Of a stretch of DNA of 64,000 bases, positions 50,832 through 59,875 are shown one piece after another. Position numbers and translations under genes: made by a program. The DNA lies in the NCBI RefSeq assembly GCF_031082405.1, contig NZ_JAVHJU010000041.1:62001-126000 (forward strand). Direction: 5' to 3'. Each line of letters begins with the position of its first letter. Positions within the stretch are counted from its first letter, which is position 1. The notes under the pieces are model-generated. The model ran no database searches, was not told the origin of the DNA, and saw only the letters and a program-made list of their open reading frames with translations. The DNA comes from Amycolatopsis sp. A133 (GTDB lineage Bacteria > Actinomycetota > Actinomycetes > Mycobacteriales > Pseudonocardiaceae).

Positions 50832-52079
50832 CAGAGCCCCGCTCTCACCCATCGCGGACTGTCCCCGAAGCAGCGTCTCGTCCTCCTCTTCGCGACCGTC
50901 GCCGGAGCCGTGAGCGCCTGGCACGCCCTGGCCCCTTCGTGGCAGGTCCCGCTGCCAACTCCCGCCGTCCTCGGGGAAGAACGGCTGCAGGACTTCCGGG
51001 ACGCCCTCTACTTCCCGATCCGCGAATTCCTCGCCGGCGGCAACCCCTACGACCCCGCGGCGATGTTCGCGCACTGGCCGGTGCGGCAGGACTTCAACCT
51101 CTACCAGCCCTACCACCTCCTGCTGCACGCGCCGTTCGCGCTGCCGGGTTACCGGGCCGGTGCCGTCGCCTTCTCCGTCTTTTCGCTCCTGCTGCTGGTC
51201 GCGCTGGCCGCGTTGACCGCCCGTGCCGTCCGGCGGTACCTGCCGGTGCCGTTCGTGGTCACCACGGCGGTGGTCGCGGCGCTGCTGGTGACCAGCCAGG
51301 TCGGGAAGGCGCAGCTCTACGTCGGCCAGATCAACCCGCTGATCGCCCTCGGCGCGGCCGGGGCCCTGCTCGCCGCGCGGGACCGGCCGGGGTGGGCTTC
51401 GGTGGCGCTCGCGCTCGCGTGGCTGAAACCCCAGTACGGCTTTCCGCTGGCGGTCCTGTTGTTCGCCCGCGGCTCACGCCGGGTGGCGCTCGCGGGCACC
51501 GCGCTCGCCGCCGCCGCCAGCCTGCCGGTCGTCGTGCTCCTCGTTGTGCGCGGCGGCGGGGTCGGGCCGTTCCTCGACGTCGTCGTCGCGAACCTCACCC
51601 ACGCGCGGGGCACCGACTACGGTGCGGTGGATTCCGTTACGGCCCAACGCATCGACGTCGCCGCCGTGCTGTTCCGCCTCACCGGCTGGGCGCCCTCCGG
51701 CGTCGAACTCGTGGTGCTCGCCGGGGTGCTCGTGACGAGCGCGCTGCTCATCCGCGCCGCCGCGGAGCCGGTCGCCGAGCTGCTGACCGTCCTCGCCGTG
51801 GTGGTCTGCGTGGTGCACCAGCCCGGCGACGTGCTGATCGCCGTGCCCGCGATGGCCACCGTCGCCGCGCTGTGGTGGCGCCACCGGGGCGAACCGGGCT
51901 GGAGCGCGGCCGGGCTCGCCGTCCTCGCGCTCGCCGTCCCCTTCGCCCATCTGTACACAGTGGACTCCGCCGTCGTCTCGCTGTTCGGGGCGCGGGCCGC
52001 GGTCACCGTGGACGGGGCCGCGGTGGTCGTCGCGTGGGGCCTGGCGGTGGTCGCCGCGAGGCGGGTGCGGGCCGCGTGA
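50820..52079 (+). CDS. GT87-type polyprenol-sugar glycosyltransferase
   Basis: 419 residues with about ten membrane helices. The DUF2029/GT87 pattern is visible: an early extracytoplasmic loop with the catalytic Asp in FRDALYFPIREFLAGGNPYD, and later KAQLYVGQINPLIALGAAGA and LALAWLKPQYGFPLAVLLF. GT87 enzymes use polyprenyl-phosphate sugars, such as mannose, on the outer face of the membrane. The first codons (MTSTQSP) come from the repeat copy. The stop overlaps the flippase start (GTGA). Confidence 0.9.
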   Translation: MTSTQSPALTHRGLSPKQRLVLLFATVAGAVSAWHALAPSWQVPLPTPAVLGEERLQDFRDALYFPIREFLAGGNPYDPAAMFAHWPVRQDFNLYQPYHLLLHAPFALPGYRAGAVAFSVFSLLLLVALAALTARAVRRYLPVPFVVTTAVVAALLVTSQVGKAQLYVGQINPLIALGAAGALLAARDRPGWASVALALAWLKPQYGFPLAVLLFARGSRRVALAGTALAAAASLPVVVLLVVRGGGVGPFLDVVVANLTHARGTDYGAVDSVTAQRIDVAAVLFRLTGWAPSGVELVVLAGVLVTSALLIRAAAEPVAELLTVLAVVVCVVHQPGDVLIAVPAMATVAALWWRHRGEPGWSAAGLAVLALAVPFAHLYTVDSAVVSLFGARAAVTVDGAAVVVAWGLAVVAARRVRAA

Positions 52080-53500
52080 CGACCACTCTCGGGACCCGCG
52101 CGGTCCGCGGCTCGCTGTGGCTGGGCGTGGTCAACCTCGTCAGCAAGAGCAGCCAGATGCTGGTCACGCTGGTGCTGGCGGCCCTGCTGACCGAGGGGCA
52201 GCTCGGGGCCGTGGCCCTGGCCGTCGCGCTGGTGAACCTCGGCCAGGTCGTCCAGTCGATCGGGGTCTACGACGTCATCGGCCGGACCGAAGGCGACCCG
52301 CGCCGGACGGCGGGCACGGTGCTCACGCTGAGCGTGGGCGCCGGGGTCGTGCTGGCCGTCGCGCTGGTGGCCACCGCCGGTCCGCTCACGGCGTTGCTCG
52401 GCACCCCGGACGCCGCCGGGCTGGTCCGGCTGGCCGCGCTCGGCCTGCCGTTCTCGGCCGCCGGCGGGGTGCAGATGGGCCTGATGCACCGGGAGCTGGA
52501 CTTCCGGCGGCGGCTGCTGCCCGACGGCGGGAGCGCCGTGCTGGGTGCCGGGCTGACGGTCGTGCTCGCCGCGTGCGGCGCCGGGCCGGTGTCGCTGGTG
52601 CTCGGCCTGCTGGCCACGGCGGTGGCGCAGCCGCTGCTCGGCGCGCTGGCCCGCGGCGGGGTGCGGCCGTGCTGGGACGCCGCTGCCGCGCGGGAAGTGC
52701 TGCGCTGGGTGGCCGTCGTGGGGCCGGCCGCGGTGGTGGGCGCGCTGCTGGTCAACCTCGACTACTTCGCGGTGGGGCACGTGCTCGGGCCGGCCGCGGT
52801 CGGCGTCTACTCGCTGGCGTACCGGCTCGCCTGGGTGCCTTACATCATGGTGGCGGTGGTGCTGGGCGCGGTCGCCTTCCCGGTGTTCACGCGCTTGCGG
52901 CGCGAGGGAGCCCGGCTGGACGGGGCGGTCACCCGGTTCACCCGCGCGGTGCTCGTGGTGACCGGCGGGCTGTACCTGGTGCTGGCCGTCCTCGCCGACC
53001 GGGTCGTGCTGCTGGGCGAGCGGTGGGCGGGCGCGGCCGGCCCGCTCGTGCTGCTGTCCGGCTACGGCGTGGGGATCTGCGTGCTGCAGATCTGGTACCA
53101 GGCGGTGAAGGCGACCGGCCACGTCCGCCGGTACCTGGCGCTCGAGACGACGCACCTGGTCCTGCTCGCGGCCGGGCTGGCGCTGCTGACCCACGCCGGG
53201 ATCGGTTCCGTCGCCGCGGTGCAGTGCGGCGCGGCGTGGCTGGTGGTGCCGCTCGCCTGGCGGGTGCTGTCCGGTCTTGGTGTGGCGCCGTCGGCGGCGG
53301 AGCTGGCCGGGATGGTCGTTCGCGTCGCGCTCGCTTGCTTCGCCGGAGCGGTGCCTGCGCTGGCTGTGGCGCGGTGGTTCGGGGACTCGCTGCCGGGGGC
53401 GGTCGCCGAAGCCGCGGTCTTGGTCGCCGGGTACGCCGGGGCGACGGCGCTGTTGCAGCGGACCGCGCTCGCGGAGCTGCGTCGAGGTGGTCTCCGATGA
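52076..53500 (+). CDS. Wzx-type polysaccharide flippase
   Basis: 474 residues with 12-14 membrane helices. The start RGSLWLGVVNLVSKSSQMLV and the later VGVYSLAYRLAWVPYIMVAV are typical of the MOP superfamily (Wzx/MATE). It would move lipid-linked repeat units across the membrane for polymerisation. The start is GTG 52076, overlapping the GT87 stop. The final residues LRRGGLR are duplicated in a mini-ORF downstream. Confidence 0.92.
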   Translation: MTTTLGTRAVRGSLWLGVVNLVSKSSQMLVTLVLAALLTEGQLGAVALAVALVNLGQVVQSIGVYDVIGRTEGDPRRTAGTVLTLSVGAGVVLAVALVATAGPLTALLGTPDAAGLVRLAALGLPFSAAGGVQMGLMHRELDFRRRLLPDGGSAVLGAGLTVVLAACGAGPVSLVLGLLATAVAQPLLGALARGGVRPCWDAAAAREVLRWVAVVGPAAVVGALLVNLDYFAVGHVLGPAAVGVYSLAYRLAWVPYIMVAVVLGAVAFPVFTRLRREGARLDGAVTRFTRAVLVVTGGLYLVLAVLADRVVLLGERWAGAAGPLVLLSGYGVGICVLQIWYQAVKATGHVRRYLALETTHLVLLAAGLALLTHAGIGSVAAVQCGAAWLVVPLAWRVLSGLGVAPSAAELAGMVVRVALACFAGAVPALAVARWFGDSLPGAVAEAAVLVAGYAGATALLQRTALAELRRGGLR

Positions 53501-53550
53501 GGACGGTTTCGCCGGCGTCAGCCGCCGCTCGCCGAGGTGGTCTCCGATGA
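53483..53550 (+). repeat. 18-bp direct repeat flanking a gene junction
   Basis: CGAGGTGGTCTCCGATGA occurs at 53483-53500 and 53533-53550, exactly 50 bp apart. Each copy contains both a stop (TGA) and an ATG. The duplication separates the flippase stop from the next gene's start. Confidence 0.9.
53497..53550 (+). CDS. 17-residue junction mini-ORF
   Basis: It reads MRTVSPASAAARRGGLR and stops over the ATG of the next glycosyltransferase. The end RRGGLR copies the flippase C-terminus. It is likely a coupling relic rather than a functional peptide. Confidence 0.3.
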   Translation: MRTVSPASAAARRGGLR

Positions 53551-54653
53551 AGGTCGTGCACGTCTCCCAGCCCGTGACCGCGGGCGTCGCCGTCGTCGTC
53601 CTCGAACTCGCCGTGGCGCAGCGGGACCGCGGCTGGTCCGTCGCGATCGCCTGCCCGCCGGGCTGGCTCGGCGACCGCGCCCGCGAACTCGGGATCGAAG
53701 TCCGCGGCTGGGCCGCTCGCCGCGGGCCCGCTCCCCACACCGCCGCCGAAACCCTGCGGCTGCGGCGGCTGCTCACCGAACTCGATCCGGACGTCGTCCA
53801 CCTGCACAGCTCCAAAGCCGGCCTCGCCGGGCGGCTGGCCGTGCGCGGCGGGCGGCCGACCGTGTTCCAGCCGCACCTGTGGTCCTTCGAGACGGCGAGC
53901 GGGCCGCTGCGCCGCGCGTCCGCCGCGTGGGAGCGCTTCGCGTCGCGGTGGACCGATCTTGTCGTCTGCGTGAGCGACGACGAACTCGCCGCCGGGCGGG
54001 CGGCGGGGGTGACGGCCGAAGCCGAAGTGGTCTGCAACGGCATCGACACCACCCGCTTCGTCCCCGGCGACCGGGCCGCCGCACGACGGCGGCTCGGGCT
54101 GCCCGAGCACGCGCCGATCGCCGTCTGCCTCGGCCGGCTGGCCGAACTCAAGGGCCAGGACCAGCTGCTGTCCGCGTGGCCGGACGTCCTGCGGCGGCTG
54201 CCGGACGCGCAGCTCGTCTTCGCCGGCGACGGGCCGCTGGGTCCCGTCTGGCGCGAACGGCACCCGGTGGCCGGGCACACGTCCGTGCGCTGGCCGGGCC
54301 ACACCGACGATCCCGCGGCCTGGTACACCGCCGCGGACGTCGTCGTCCTGCCCTCCCGCGCCGAGGGCATGGCCCTGGTGCCGCTGGAGGCGATGGCGTG
54401 CGCACGGCCGGTCGTCGCGTTCGACGTCGGCGGGATGCGCCAGAGCGTCGCCGATGCGGGCGCGGTGCTGCCGCCCGGCGACCTCGGCCTGCTCGCCGAG
54501 GCCGTGGCCGCGCGCCTCGCCGATCCCGGACTGGCCCGGCGGGAAGGCGAGCGCGGCCGCCGCCGCGTGGAACTGTCCTTCGACCGGGGCCGGATGACCG
54601 ATCAGATCGCCGCCCTCGTCGACAAACTCACCCCTTCGGAGCGCCTGTCGTGA
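53547..54653 (+). CDS. Glycosyltransferase family 4
   Basis: 368 residues, GT-B fold. N-terminal MKVVHVSQPVTAGVAVVVLE, then DPDVVHLHSSKAGLAGRLAV. The donor domain has PIAVCLGRLAELKGQDQLLS, WYTAADVVVLPSRAEGMALV and the E-x7-E motif. It is a cytoplasmic or peripheral enzyme adding a sugar to the lipid-linked unit. The ATG overlaps the mini-ORF stop; the stop overlaps the next GTG. Confidence 0.93.
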   Translation: MKVVHVSQPVTAGVAVVVLELAVAQRDRGWSVAIACPPGWLGDRARELGIEVRGWAARRGPAPHTAAETLRLRRLLTELDPDVVHLHSSKAGLAGRLAVRGGRPTVFQPHLWSFETASGPLRRASAAWERFASRWTDLVVCVSDDELAAGRAAGVTAEAEVVCNGIDTTRFVPGDRAAARRRLGLPEHAPIAVCLGRLAELKGQDQLLSAWPDVLRRLPDAQLVFAGDGPLGPVWRERHPVAGHTSVRWPGHTDDPAAWYTAADVVVLPSRAEGMALVPLEAMACARPVVAFDVGGMRQSVADAGAVLPPGDLGLLAEAVAARLADPGLARREGERGRRRVELSFDRGRMTDQIAALVDKLTPSERLS

Positions 54654-55780
54654 CTCGCATCGCCTATCTGCTCACCCAGGACCGGGGCGGCCCGGTGGAC
54701 GTCACCGTGCGGCTGGCCGCGACGCTGGCCGCGGACGGCGTCGACGTCCGGGTCTTCGGTCCCGTGCCCGCGCGGGGAGCCGCGCTGCTCGACGGCCGGC
54801 ACGAGGAACTGGCGGTGGCCGGCAAGGAAGACCTCGCCGCGGCGGGGCGGGCGCGGGCGGCGATCCGGGCGTGGCGGCCCGACGTGGTGCACGCGCAGGA
54901 CCGGCGGGCGGGCCTGGTGATCGCGGGCCTGCGGTTCGCCCGCGGCCCGCGGCCCGCGCTGGTCCAGACCTACCACGGCGTGCCCGACGACGTCGCGGAG
55001 CCGTGGTTCCGCGGGGAGCGCGGGGCGGCCGGCCCGTCGGGCTACACGCGGACGGTGCTGACGGGGGACGCCGTCGTCGCCCGCGTCCTGGACCGCACGA
55101 TCGTGCCGGCCGAGTCGATGGGAGCCTTCCTGTGCCGCCGCCTGCGGGTGCCCGCCGGACGGCTGGAGCACATCGACAACTGCGTCGAGCCGGCCGCGCC
55201 GGAGCCGCCGCGCGGGCCGGTGCGGCACCTCGTCTTCGCCGGGCTGCTGGTGGAGCGCAAGGGAATCCTCGACCTGCTGGCCGCGCTGGCCGTGCCGGGG
55301 GTGTTGCCGCCGGACGCCCGGCTGACGGTGGTCGGCGACGGCCCGCAGCGCGCGGCGGCGGAACGGGCCGCGCAGCGGTCACCGCTGGCCGGGCGCGTGA
55401 CGTTCCTCGGCTTCCGGCCCGACGTCCCCGCCCTGCTCGCCGGCGCGGACGCGCTCGTCCTGCCGTCCACGATGGAGCAGCAGCCGCTGGTGGTGGCCGA
55501 AGCGATGGCCGCGGGCAAGCCCGTCCTGGCGACGGCGACCGGCGGCGTGCCCGCGATGCTCGATGTGCCGGGCGCGCCCTCGTTCCTGGCCCCGCCCGGC
55601 GACGTCCCGGCGCTCGCCGACCGGCTGCGGGCCCTGTTCGCGGAACCCGACCCCGCCCGCCTCGGCCGTCTCCTCGCCGAGCGCGCCCACGCCCGCTACC
55701 GCCCGGAGGCCTGCGCCCGCCGTCACCGGGATCTCTACGACCAGCTGACCGGCTCGCGGCGACCCGCCCAGCACGCGTGA
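54650..55780 (+). CDS. Glycosyltransferase family 4
   Basis: 376 residues, GT-B fold. Start TRIAYLLTQDRGGPVDVTVR, acceptor-side WRPDVVHAQDRRAGLVIAGL, donor-side RHLVFAGLLVERKGILDLLA and ADALVLPSTMEQQPLVVAEA with the family's acidic pair. It ends the rightward operon. A 21-bp repeat array lies directly after its stop. Confidence 0.92.
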   Translation: MTRIAYLLTQDRGGPVDVTVRLAATLAADGVDVRVFGPVPARGAALLDGRHEELAVAGKEDLAAAGRARAAIRAWRPDVVHAQDRRAGLVIAGLRFARGPRPALVQTYHGVPDDVAEPWFRGERGAAGPSGYTRTVLTGDAVVARVLDRTIVPAESMGAFLCRRLRVPAGRLEHIDNCVEPAAPEPPRGPVRHLVFAGLLVERKGILDLLAALAVPGVLPPDARLTVVGDGPQRAAAERAAQRSPLAGRVTFLGFRPDVPALLAGADALVLPSTMEQQPLVVAEAMAAGKPVLATATGGVPAMLDVPGAPSFLAPPGDVPALADRLRALFAEPDPARLGRLLAERAHARYRPEACARRHRDLYDQLTGSRRPAQHA

Positions 55781-55784
55781 TGCC

Positions 55785-55945
55785 CCTTCAATCACGCGAG
55801 ATGCCCTTCCGATCACGAGTGATGCCCGTTCGATCACCGGGCTCCGCGTGATCCGAGCCGGAATTCGCGTGATTGAAGGCGGAATTCGCGTGATTGGAGC
55901 CGGAACTCGCGTGATCGAAGGCGGAACTCGCGTGATGGGGAGGCA
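55785..55945. repeat. 21-bp degenerate tandem repeats between convergent genes
   Basis: Four and a half units on the consensus CGCGTGATygaAGsCGGAAyT start at 55845, 55866, 55887, 55908 and 55929. Upstream (55785-55840) are two to three units of the same repeat in inverted orientation (ATCACGCGAGATGCCCTT). The array lies between two convergent operons. It has no spacers or Cas genes, so it is not a CRISPR. It may act in termination or as a dispersed intergenic repeat. Confidence 0.8.
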
Positions 55946-55951
55946 TCACGA

Positions 55952-57325
55952 TCACCGGGCCCAGAGTGAGCCGACCCGGAACTCGTCGCGGGTGACCCGC
56001 CAGGCACCCCGCTTCACGAGCTGCTGCGGATCGATCAGGATGGCCGCGTCCGCGGCTGCGAGCGTGAGCGGGGGCGGGGCCGGGGTGGACGTGGCGGTGC
56101 TCGACGTCGAGGTCGGCTTCGAGGTGGAAGTCGGCGTGGGAGTCGGGGTCGGGAGGGAAATCGATGCGCCGGCGGCGATCAGGTCTTCCGGCGGGACGAC
56201 CGTCTGGGTGGACGCCGTGGTGTTGACCGCGACCCAGCCGTGGGTGAACGTCCGGGTCCAGACGCCGTTCGACAGCCTGCTGGCCGCGTCGATCGCCTCC
56301 CCGAGCCCGCTGTCCTGCAGCGTCGACCACTCCGGGTCGCGGTAGTCGTCGGTGGTCGCGCGGGTCCAGCACGTGCGGGGGCCGGCGAGCAGCGCCGCGC
56401 TCGCGTAGCCGGAGCGCTCCTCCCGCGCGTTGTGCGTGCGCGTCACCAGCAGCAGCATGGACTCGCCGAGCGCGGCCTGCGCGCGCAGTTCCTGGAACTC
56501 GTTGCCGCGGAAGGTCAGCAGCCCGCCGGTGCCGCCGTTCTCGCGGAACCCGAAGTTCTCCTCCATCGCGCCGCCGAAGCGGGAGTGCGCGGTCCAACGG
56601 CCCGGCAGCAAGTGCGTCTCGGACACATTGGGCACCAGCAGCTTGTCCGCGTTCGTGAGGGCGTCGCCTACCTTGGACAGGAACGCGTCCAGCCCGTCGC
56701 GGAGCTTGCGGTCGGTCTCCGCGACGTTCGCGGTGCCCGCGAGCACCGCCGACGAGTAGTGGCTCAGGGAGTTGAAGTCGTTGTCCGCCAGCACCCCGTC
56801 CCAGCCCTCGCGGGTCACCTCCCGGACGACGGCCTCGGTCCACGCCTGCTGGTAGGCCGGGTTCCACACCGTCATCTGCCAGTGCTTCGGGTAGCCCTGC
56901 CACTCGATCCGCCGCCCGTTGACGTCCTGGGCGAACCACTCGGGGTGGTGCTCCTGGGCGGCGACGTAGCCGATCCCGCTCGGCAGGAAGACCGCGTCCT
57001 GGCCGCCGTCGACCGCGCCCGCGTAGTTGCGCGTGCTGGACAAGTCCTTGTACACCAGGACCTTCACGCGCGGGTTGAGCTGGCGCAGGCGGCGCATGGC
57101 CGCGCCCTGGTCGGCGTTGAGCACGACGACCTGGTACCGCTTGGCGGCCAGCTCGATCTCCTGCGACGTCGGCGGCTGGCCGATCCCGTACCACCACGCG
57201 CACGGCGCCAGCGGCTTCGGCGGCGGCGCCGAGATCTCCTGCGCCGAGCTGGTGGCGCACCCGGTCAGGCAGGCGGCCACCAGCACGAGCCCGGCTGTCC
57301 AGCGCGCCGCCGGGTGATCACGCAT
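55952..57325 (-). CDS. Lipoprotein, GHL15-type putative glycoside hydrolase
   Basis: 457 residues. The signal peptide ends in the lipobox CLTGC (Cys23). A TIM-barrel-like domain follows: APCAWWYGIGQPPTSQEIEL, VKVLVYKDLSSTRNYAG, HPEWFAQDVNGRRIEWQGYP and WDGVLADNDFNSLSHYSSAV, whose acidic residues probably form the active site. A Thr/Pro/Ser-rich linker precedes a ~60-residue C-terminal domain. It resembles hypothetical glycosyl hydrolase family 15 (GHL15). In this locus it would trim or release the exopolysaccharide outside the cell. The ATG overlaps the sugar transferase stop (TGATG). Confidence 0.78.
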   Translation of the reverse strand: MRDHPAARWTAGLVLVAACLTGCATSSAQEISAPPPKPLAPCAWWYGIGQPPTSQEIELAAKRYQVVVLNADQGAAMRRLRQLNPRVKVLVYKDLSSTRNYAGAVDGGQDAVFLPSGIGYVAAQEHHPEWFAQDVNGRRIEWQGYPKHWQMTVWNPAYQQAWTEAVVREVTREGWDGVLADNDFNSLSHYSSAVLAGTANVAETDRKLRDGLDAFLSKVGDALTNADKLLVPNVSETHLLPGRWTAHSRFGGAMEENFGFRENGGTGGLLTFRGNEFQELRAQAALGESMLLLVTRTHNAREERSGYASAALLAGPRTCWTRATTDDYRDPEWSTLQDSGLGEAIDAASRLSNGVWTRTFTHGWVAVNTTASTQTVVPPEDLIAAGASISLPTPTPTPTSTSKPTSTSSTATSTPAPPPLTLAAADAAILIDPQQLVKRGAWRVTRDEFRVGSLWAR

Positions 57326-58755
57326 CAGCGTTGCCTTCGGCACAGCAGTTCTCCCACCGTGAGAATGATGATCTTGACGTCCAGCCAGAGGGACCAGTTC
57401 GCGATGTAGTAGTTGTCGTAGCGGGCGCGGTCGGCGATCGAGGTGTCGCCGCGCAGGCCGTGCACCTGCGCCAGGCCGGTGAGCCCGGTCGGCACGCGGT
57501 GCCGGGCCCAGTAGAGGTCGTGGACGGCGGAAAACTCGTGCACGAACACCGGCCGCTCCGGCCGCGGGCCGACCAGCGACATCTCCCCGCGCACGACGTT
57601 CCACAGCTGCGGCAGCTCGTCCAAAGAGGACCGCCGCAGGAAGCGGCCGACCGGGCCGACCCGCCGGTCCCCCGCGACCGACCAGCGGGTCTGCGAATCG
57701 TCGACGGCGGCCTGCCGCACGCTGCGCAGCTTGTAGAGCACGAACGTGCCGCCGTCCATCCCGACCCGCACCTGCCGGAAGAACACCGGGAACCCGCTCT
57801 CCACCGCAACCGCGAGCGCGCAGACCGCGATGACCGGCGCGAGCAGGACGAGCGCGGCCGCGGCCAGCGTGGTCTCGACCGCACGCTTGACCCACCAGCT
57901 CGGACGGCGGGTCGGCGCGCCGCCCAGCCACACCAGCGGGTAACTGCGGAGGCGGTCGACCCCCGGCCCGTCCGGGCAGAGCTCGAACAGGTGCGGCAGC
58001 ACCAGGGTGACGCAGCCGAGGCGGTGGGCGGTGATAGCGGCGTCGACGATGGCGCCGTCGCTCTCGTCGGCGGGGGCGAGGATCACCGTGCCCGCGCGCA
58101 GCCGGGCGATGGCGCCGGTGAGGTCGCCGTCGATCCGCTCGACCGGCAGGCCGGGGGGCACCGGGTCCGGGCCGGACGCCGCGACGCCGACCGGGAGCAG
58201 CCCGAACTCCGGGTGCTCCAGCATGGTGCGGACCAGTTCGCCGCCGATCCGGCCGGACCCCACCACCACGGCCCGGTCGCAGCGCCGCAGCCGGCGGCGG
58301 CCCCACCGGCCGAACGCGAAGACCGCCGGGCGGACGGCTTCGCTGAGCACGGCGAAGCACAGGACCAGCTCCTGCATGCGCGCCGTGTCGGCACCGTCCA
58401 TCCCGGCCACCAGCCCGAAGCCGGTGACGAGCGCGAACGCCAGCGCGGTGGCGGTGACCGAGCGCGGCAGGTCCTGCAGCCAGGAGAGCCAGAGGCGGCG
58501 GCGGTGGACCCGGCCGGCCACCCTGGCCCCCGCGAGCGCCGCGGCGGTCACCACCGCGCACGCCGGCCCCGCGCCGGTCCGCAGCACCGCGGTCAGCCAG
58601 GCGGCGCCGTCGACGGCGACGAGCAGCACGGCCACGGCGTTGACCCGGGCGAGGAGCGGACGGGAGCGGACGGCGTCCCGCGGCCGGTCGCCCGGCCGGA
58701 CGCGCCGCTGGGCCGGCACCGGTTCGGCGACGACCGTGTCCTTGAGTTCAGTCAC
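57325..58755 (-). CDS. Polyprenyl-phosphate sugar transferase (initiating)
   Basis: 476 residues. An N-terminal multi-helix membrane region is followed by a Rossmann-like cytoplasmic domain (RAVVVGSGRIGGELVRTMLE). A further helix leads to the bacterial sugar transferase domain: VKRAVETTLAAAALVLLAPV, FRQVRVGMDGGTFVLYKLRS, RFLRRSSLDELPQLWNVVRG and EMSLVGPRPE. It would start repeat-unit synthesis by moving a sugar-1-phosphate onto undecaprenyl phosphate. The GTG start at 58755 has AGAGGT upstream. It is divergent from the GT2 gene. Confidence 0.93.
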   Translation of the reverse strand: MTELKDTVVAEPVPAQRRVRPGDRPRDAVRSRPLLARVNAVAVLLVAVDGAAWLTAVLRTGAGPACAVVTAAALAGARVAGRVHRRRLWLSWLQDLPRSVTATALAFALVTGFGLVAGMDGADTARMQELVLCFAVLSEAVRPAVFAFGRWGRRRLRRCDRAVVVGSGRIGGELVRTMLEHPEFGLLPVGVAASGPDPVPPGLPVERIDGDLTGAIARLRAGTVILAPADESDGAIVDAAITAHRLGCVTLVLPHLFELCPDGPGVDRLRSYPLVWLGGAPTRRPSWWVKRAVETTLAAAALVLLAPVIAVCALAVAVESGFPVFFRQVRVGMDGGTFVLYKLRSVRQAAVDDSQTRWSVAGDRRVGPVGRFLRRSSLDELPQLWNVVRGEMSLVGPRPERPVFVHEFSAVHDLYWARHRVPTGLTGLAQVHGLRGDTSIADRARYDNYYIANWSLWLDVKIIILTVGELLCRRQR

Positions 58756-59059
58756 CGGTCTCGACCTCTTCTTGACATGAGGGTTCCATTCTCGCTTTCT
58801 TCACGACTCAGCCATTCGAGGCAACACCGACCCTATTGGGTGAAATTTTGCCGCATCCCGCAAAAAGCCACCCAATCGAGCAGTTTTTGCCACTCGATCC
58901 GGTGATTCCGGGAAACCCCAAGTAGTTCTGATGACGCCCATCCTTCCGGGGGACTTCCGCGGCCACTAAAGAAACCACACAACATAGCCGAATAGGACAG
59001 GACGGCCGCACCAAACCCGATTCCGGCCGGGTGACGAGCACAACCAGACGAGGGGAACC
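58756..59059. other. Divergent promoter region of the exopolysaccharide locus
   Basis: 304 bp, clearly more AT-rich than the flanking genes, between leftward and rightward transcription units. TTGACA occurs at 58772-58777 but no matching -10 is placed with confidence. No gene or RNA is seen. Confidence 0.5.
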
Positions 59060-59875
59060 GTGGCGCGCGAAGAGACCACCCTGGCCACACTGTCCGAACC
59101 GGACCGCACCGGCGGCCGGACCGGCGGACGGGCGCACGTCGTGCTGCCCGCGTTCAACGAAGAAGCGTCCCTGCCGCCGCTGCTGCGCCGGCTGGCCGAC
59201 GTGGCCCGCACCGAGCAGGTCACCGTCTGGGTCGTCGACGACGGCTCCGCCGACGCCACGGTCGCCGTGGCCGGCTCGGGCTACGGCGACCTCGACGTCC
59301 GCGTCGTGCGGCACCTGGTGAACCTCGGGCTCGGCCGCGCCGTGCAGTCCGGGCTCCGGGCGGCGCTGGAGGAAGCCGGGCCCGACGACATCGTCGTCGT
59401 GATGGACGCCGACGACACGCACGACCCGGCGCTGATCCGCGCGCTGCAAGCGGAGATCACCGCCGGCGCGGACGTCGCCATCTGCTCCCGGTTCGTCCCG
59501 GGCGGCGACGACCGGACCGCCCCGTTCGGGCGGCGGCTGCTCTCCCGCGGTGCGGCGCAGCTGTTCCACCGCGCCCTCGACGTCGACGGCGTCCGCGACT
59601 TCACCAGCGGCTACCGCGCCTACCGGGCTTCGCTGCTGTCGCGCGCCTGCGCGCACTGGGGCGAACGGCTCATCGAGGAACAGGGCTTCGCCTGCATGGT
59701 GGAGCTGCTGCTCAAGCTCCGCCACTGCCGTCCGGTGATCACCGAGGTCCCGCTGGCCCTGCGGTACGACCGCAAGCAGGGGCCCAGCAAGCTGAAGCTG
59801 CGGCGGACCGTCGTGCAGTACGTGAAGTTGCTCGCCCGCGACCGGCTCAGCCCGGCGCCCTACCGGAAGCTGTGA
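59060..59875 (+). CDS. Glycosyltransferase family 2
   Basis: 271 residues, GT-A fold. Nucleotide-binding start AHVVLPAFNEEASLPPLLRR, VVDDGSADATVAVAG, and the DxD-containing VVVMDADDTHDPALIRALQA. The later GVRDFTSGYRAYRASLLSRA and QGPSKLKLRRTVVQYVKLL resemble dolichyl-phosphate mannosyltransferases without the membrane tail. It may make a polyprenyl-phosphate sugar that the GT87 enzyme uses. The GTG start has GAGGGG upstream; its stop overlaps the next start. Confidence 0.92.
   Translation: MAREETTLATLSEPDRTGGRTGGRAHVVLPAFNEEASLPPLLRRLADVARTEQVTVWVVDDGSADATVAVAGSGYGDLDVRVVRHLVNLGLGRAVQSGLRAALEEAGPDDIVVVMDADDTHDPALIRALQAEITAGADVAICSRFVPGGDDRTAPFGRRLLSRGAAQLFHRALDVDGVRDFTSGYRAYRASLLSRACAHWGERLIEEQGFACMVELLLKLRHCRPVITEVPLALRYDRKQGPSKLKLRRTVVQYVKLLARDRLSPAPYRKL

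Noticed and set aside
51617..54370. 917-codon leftward open frame across GT87, flippase and glycosyltransferase genes
   Set aside because: Low-complexity reading spanning three well-supported genes on the other strand; no start signal.
55785..55945. CRISPR array
   Set aside because: The 21-bp units are contiguous without unique spacers and no cas genes are present.
58772..58777. TTGACA as a -35 box in the divergent promoter region
   Set aside because: No acceptable -10 hexamer is found 16-19 bp downstream.
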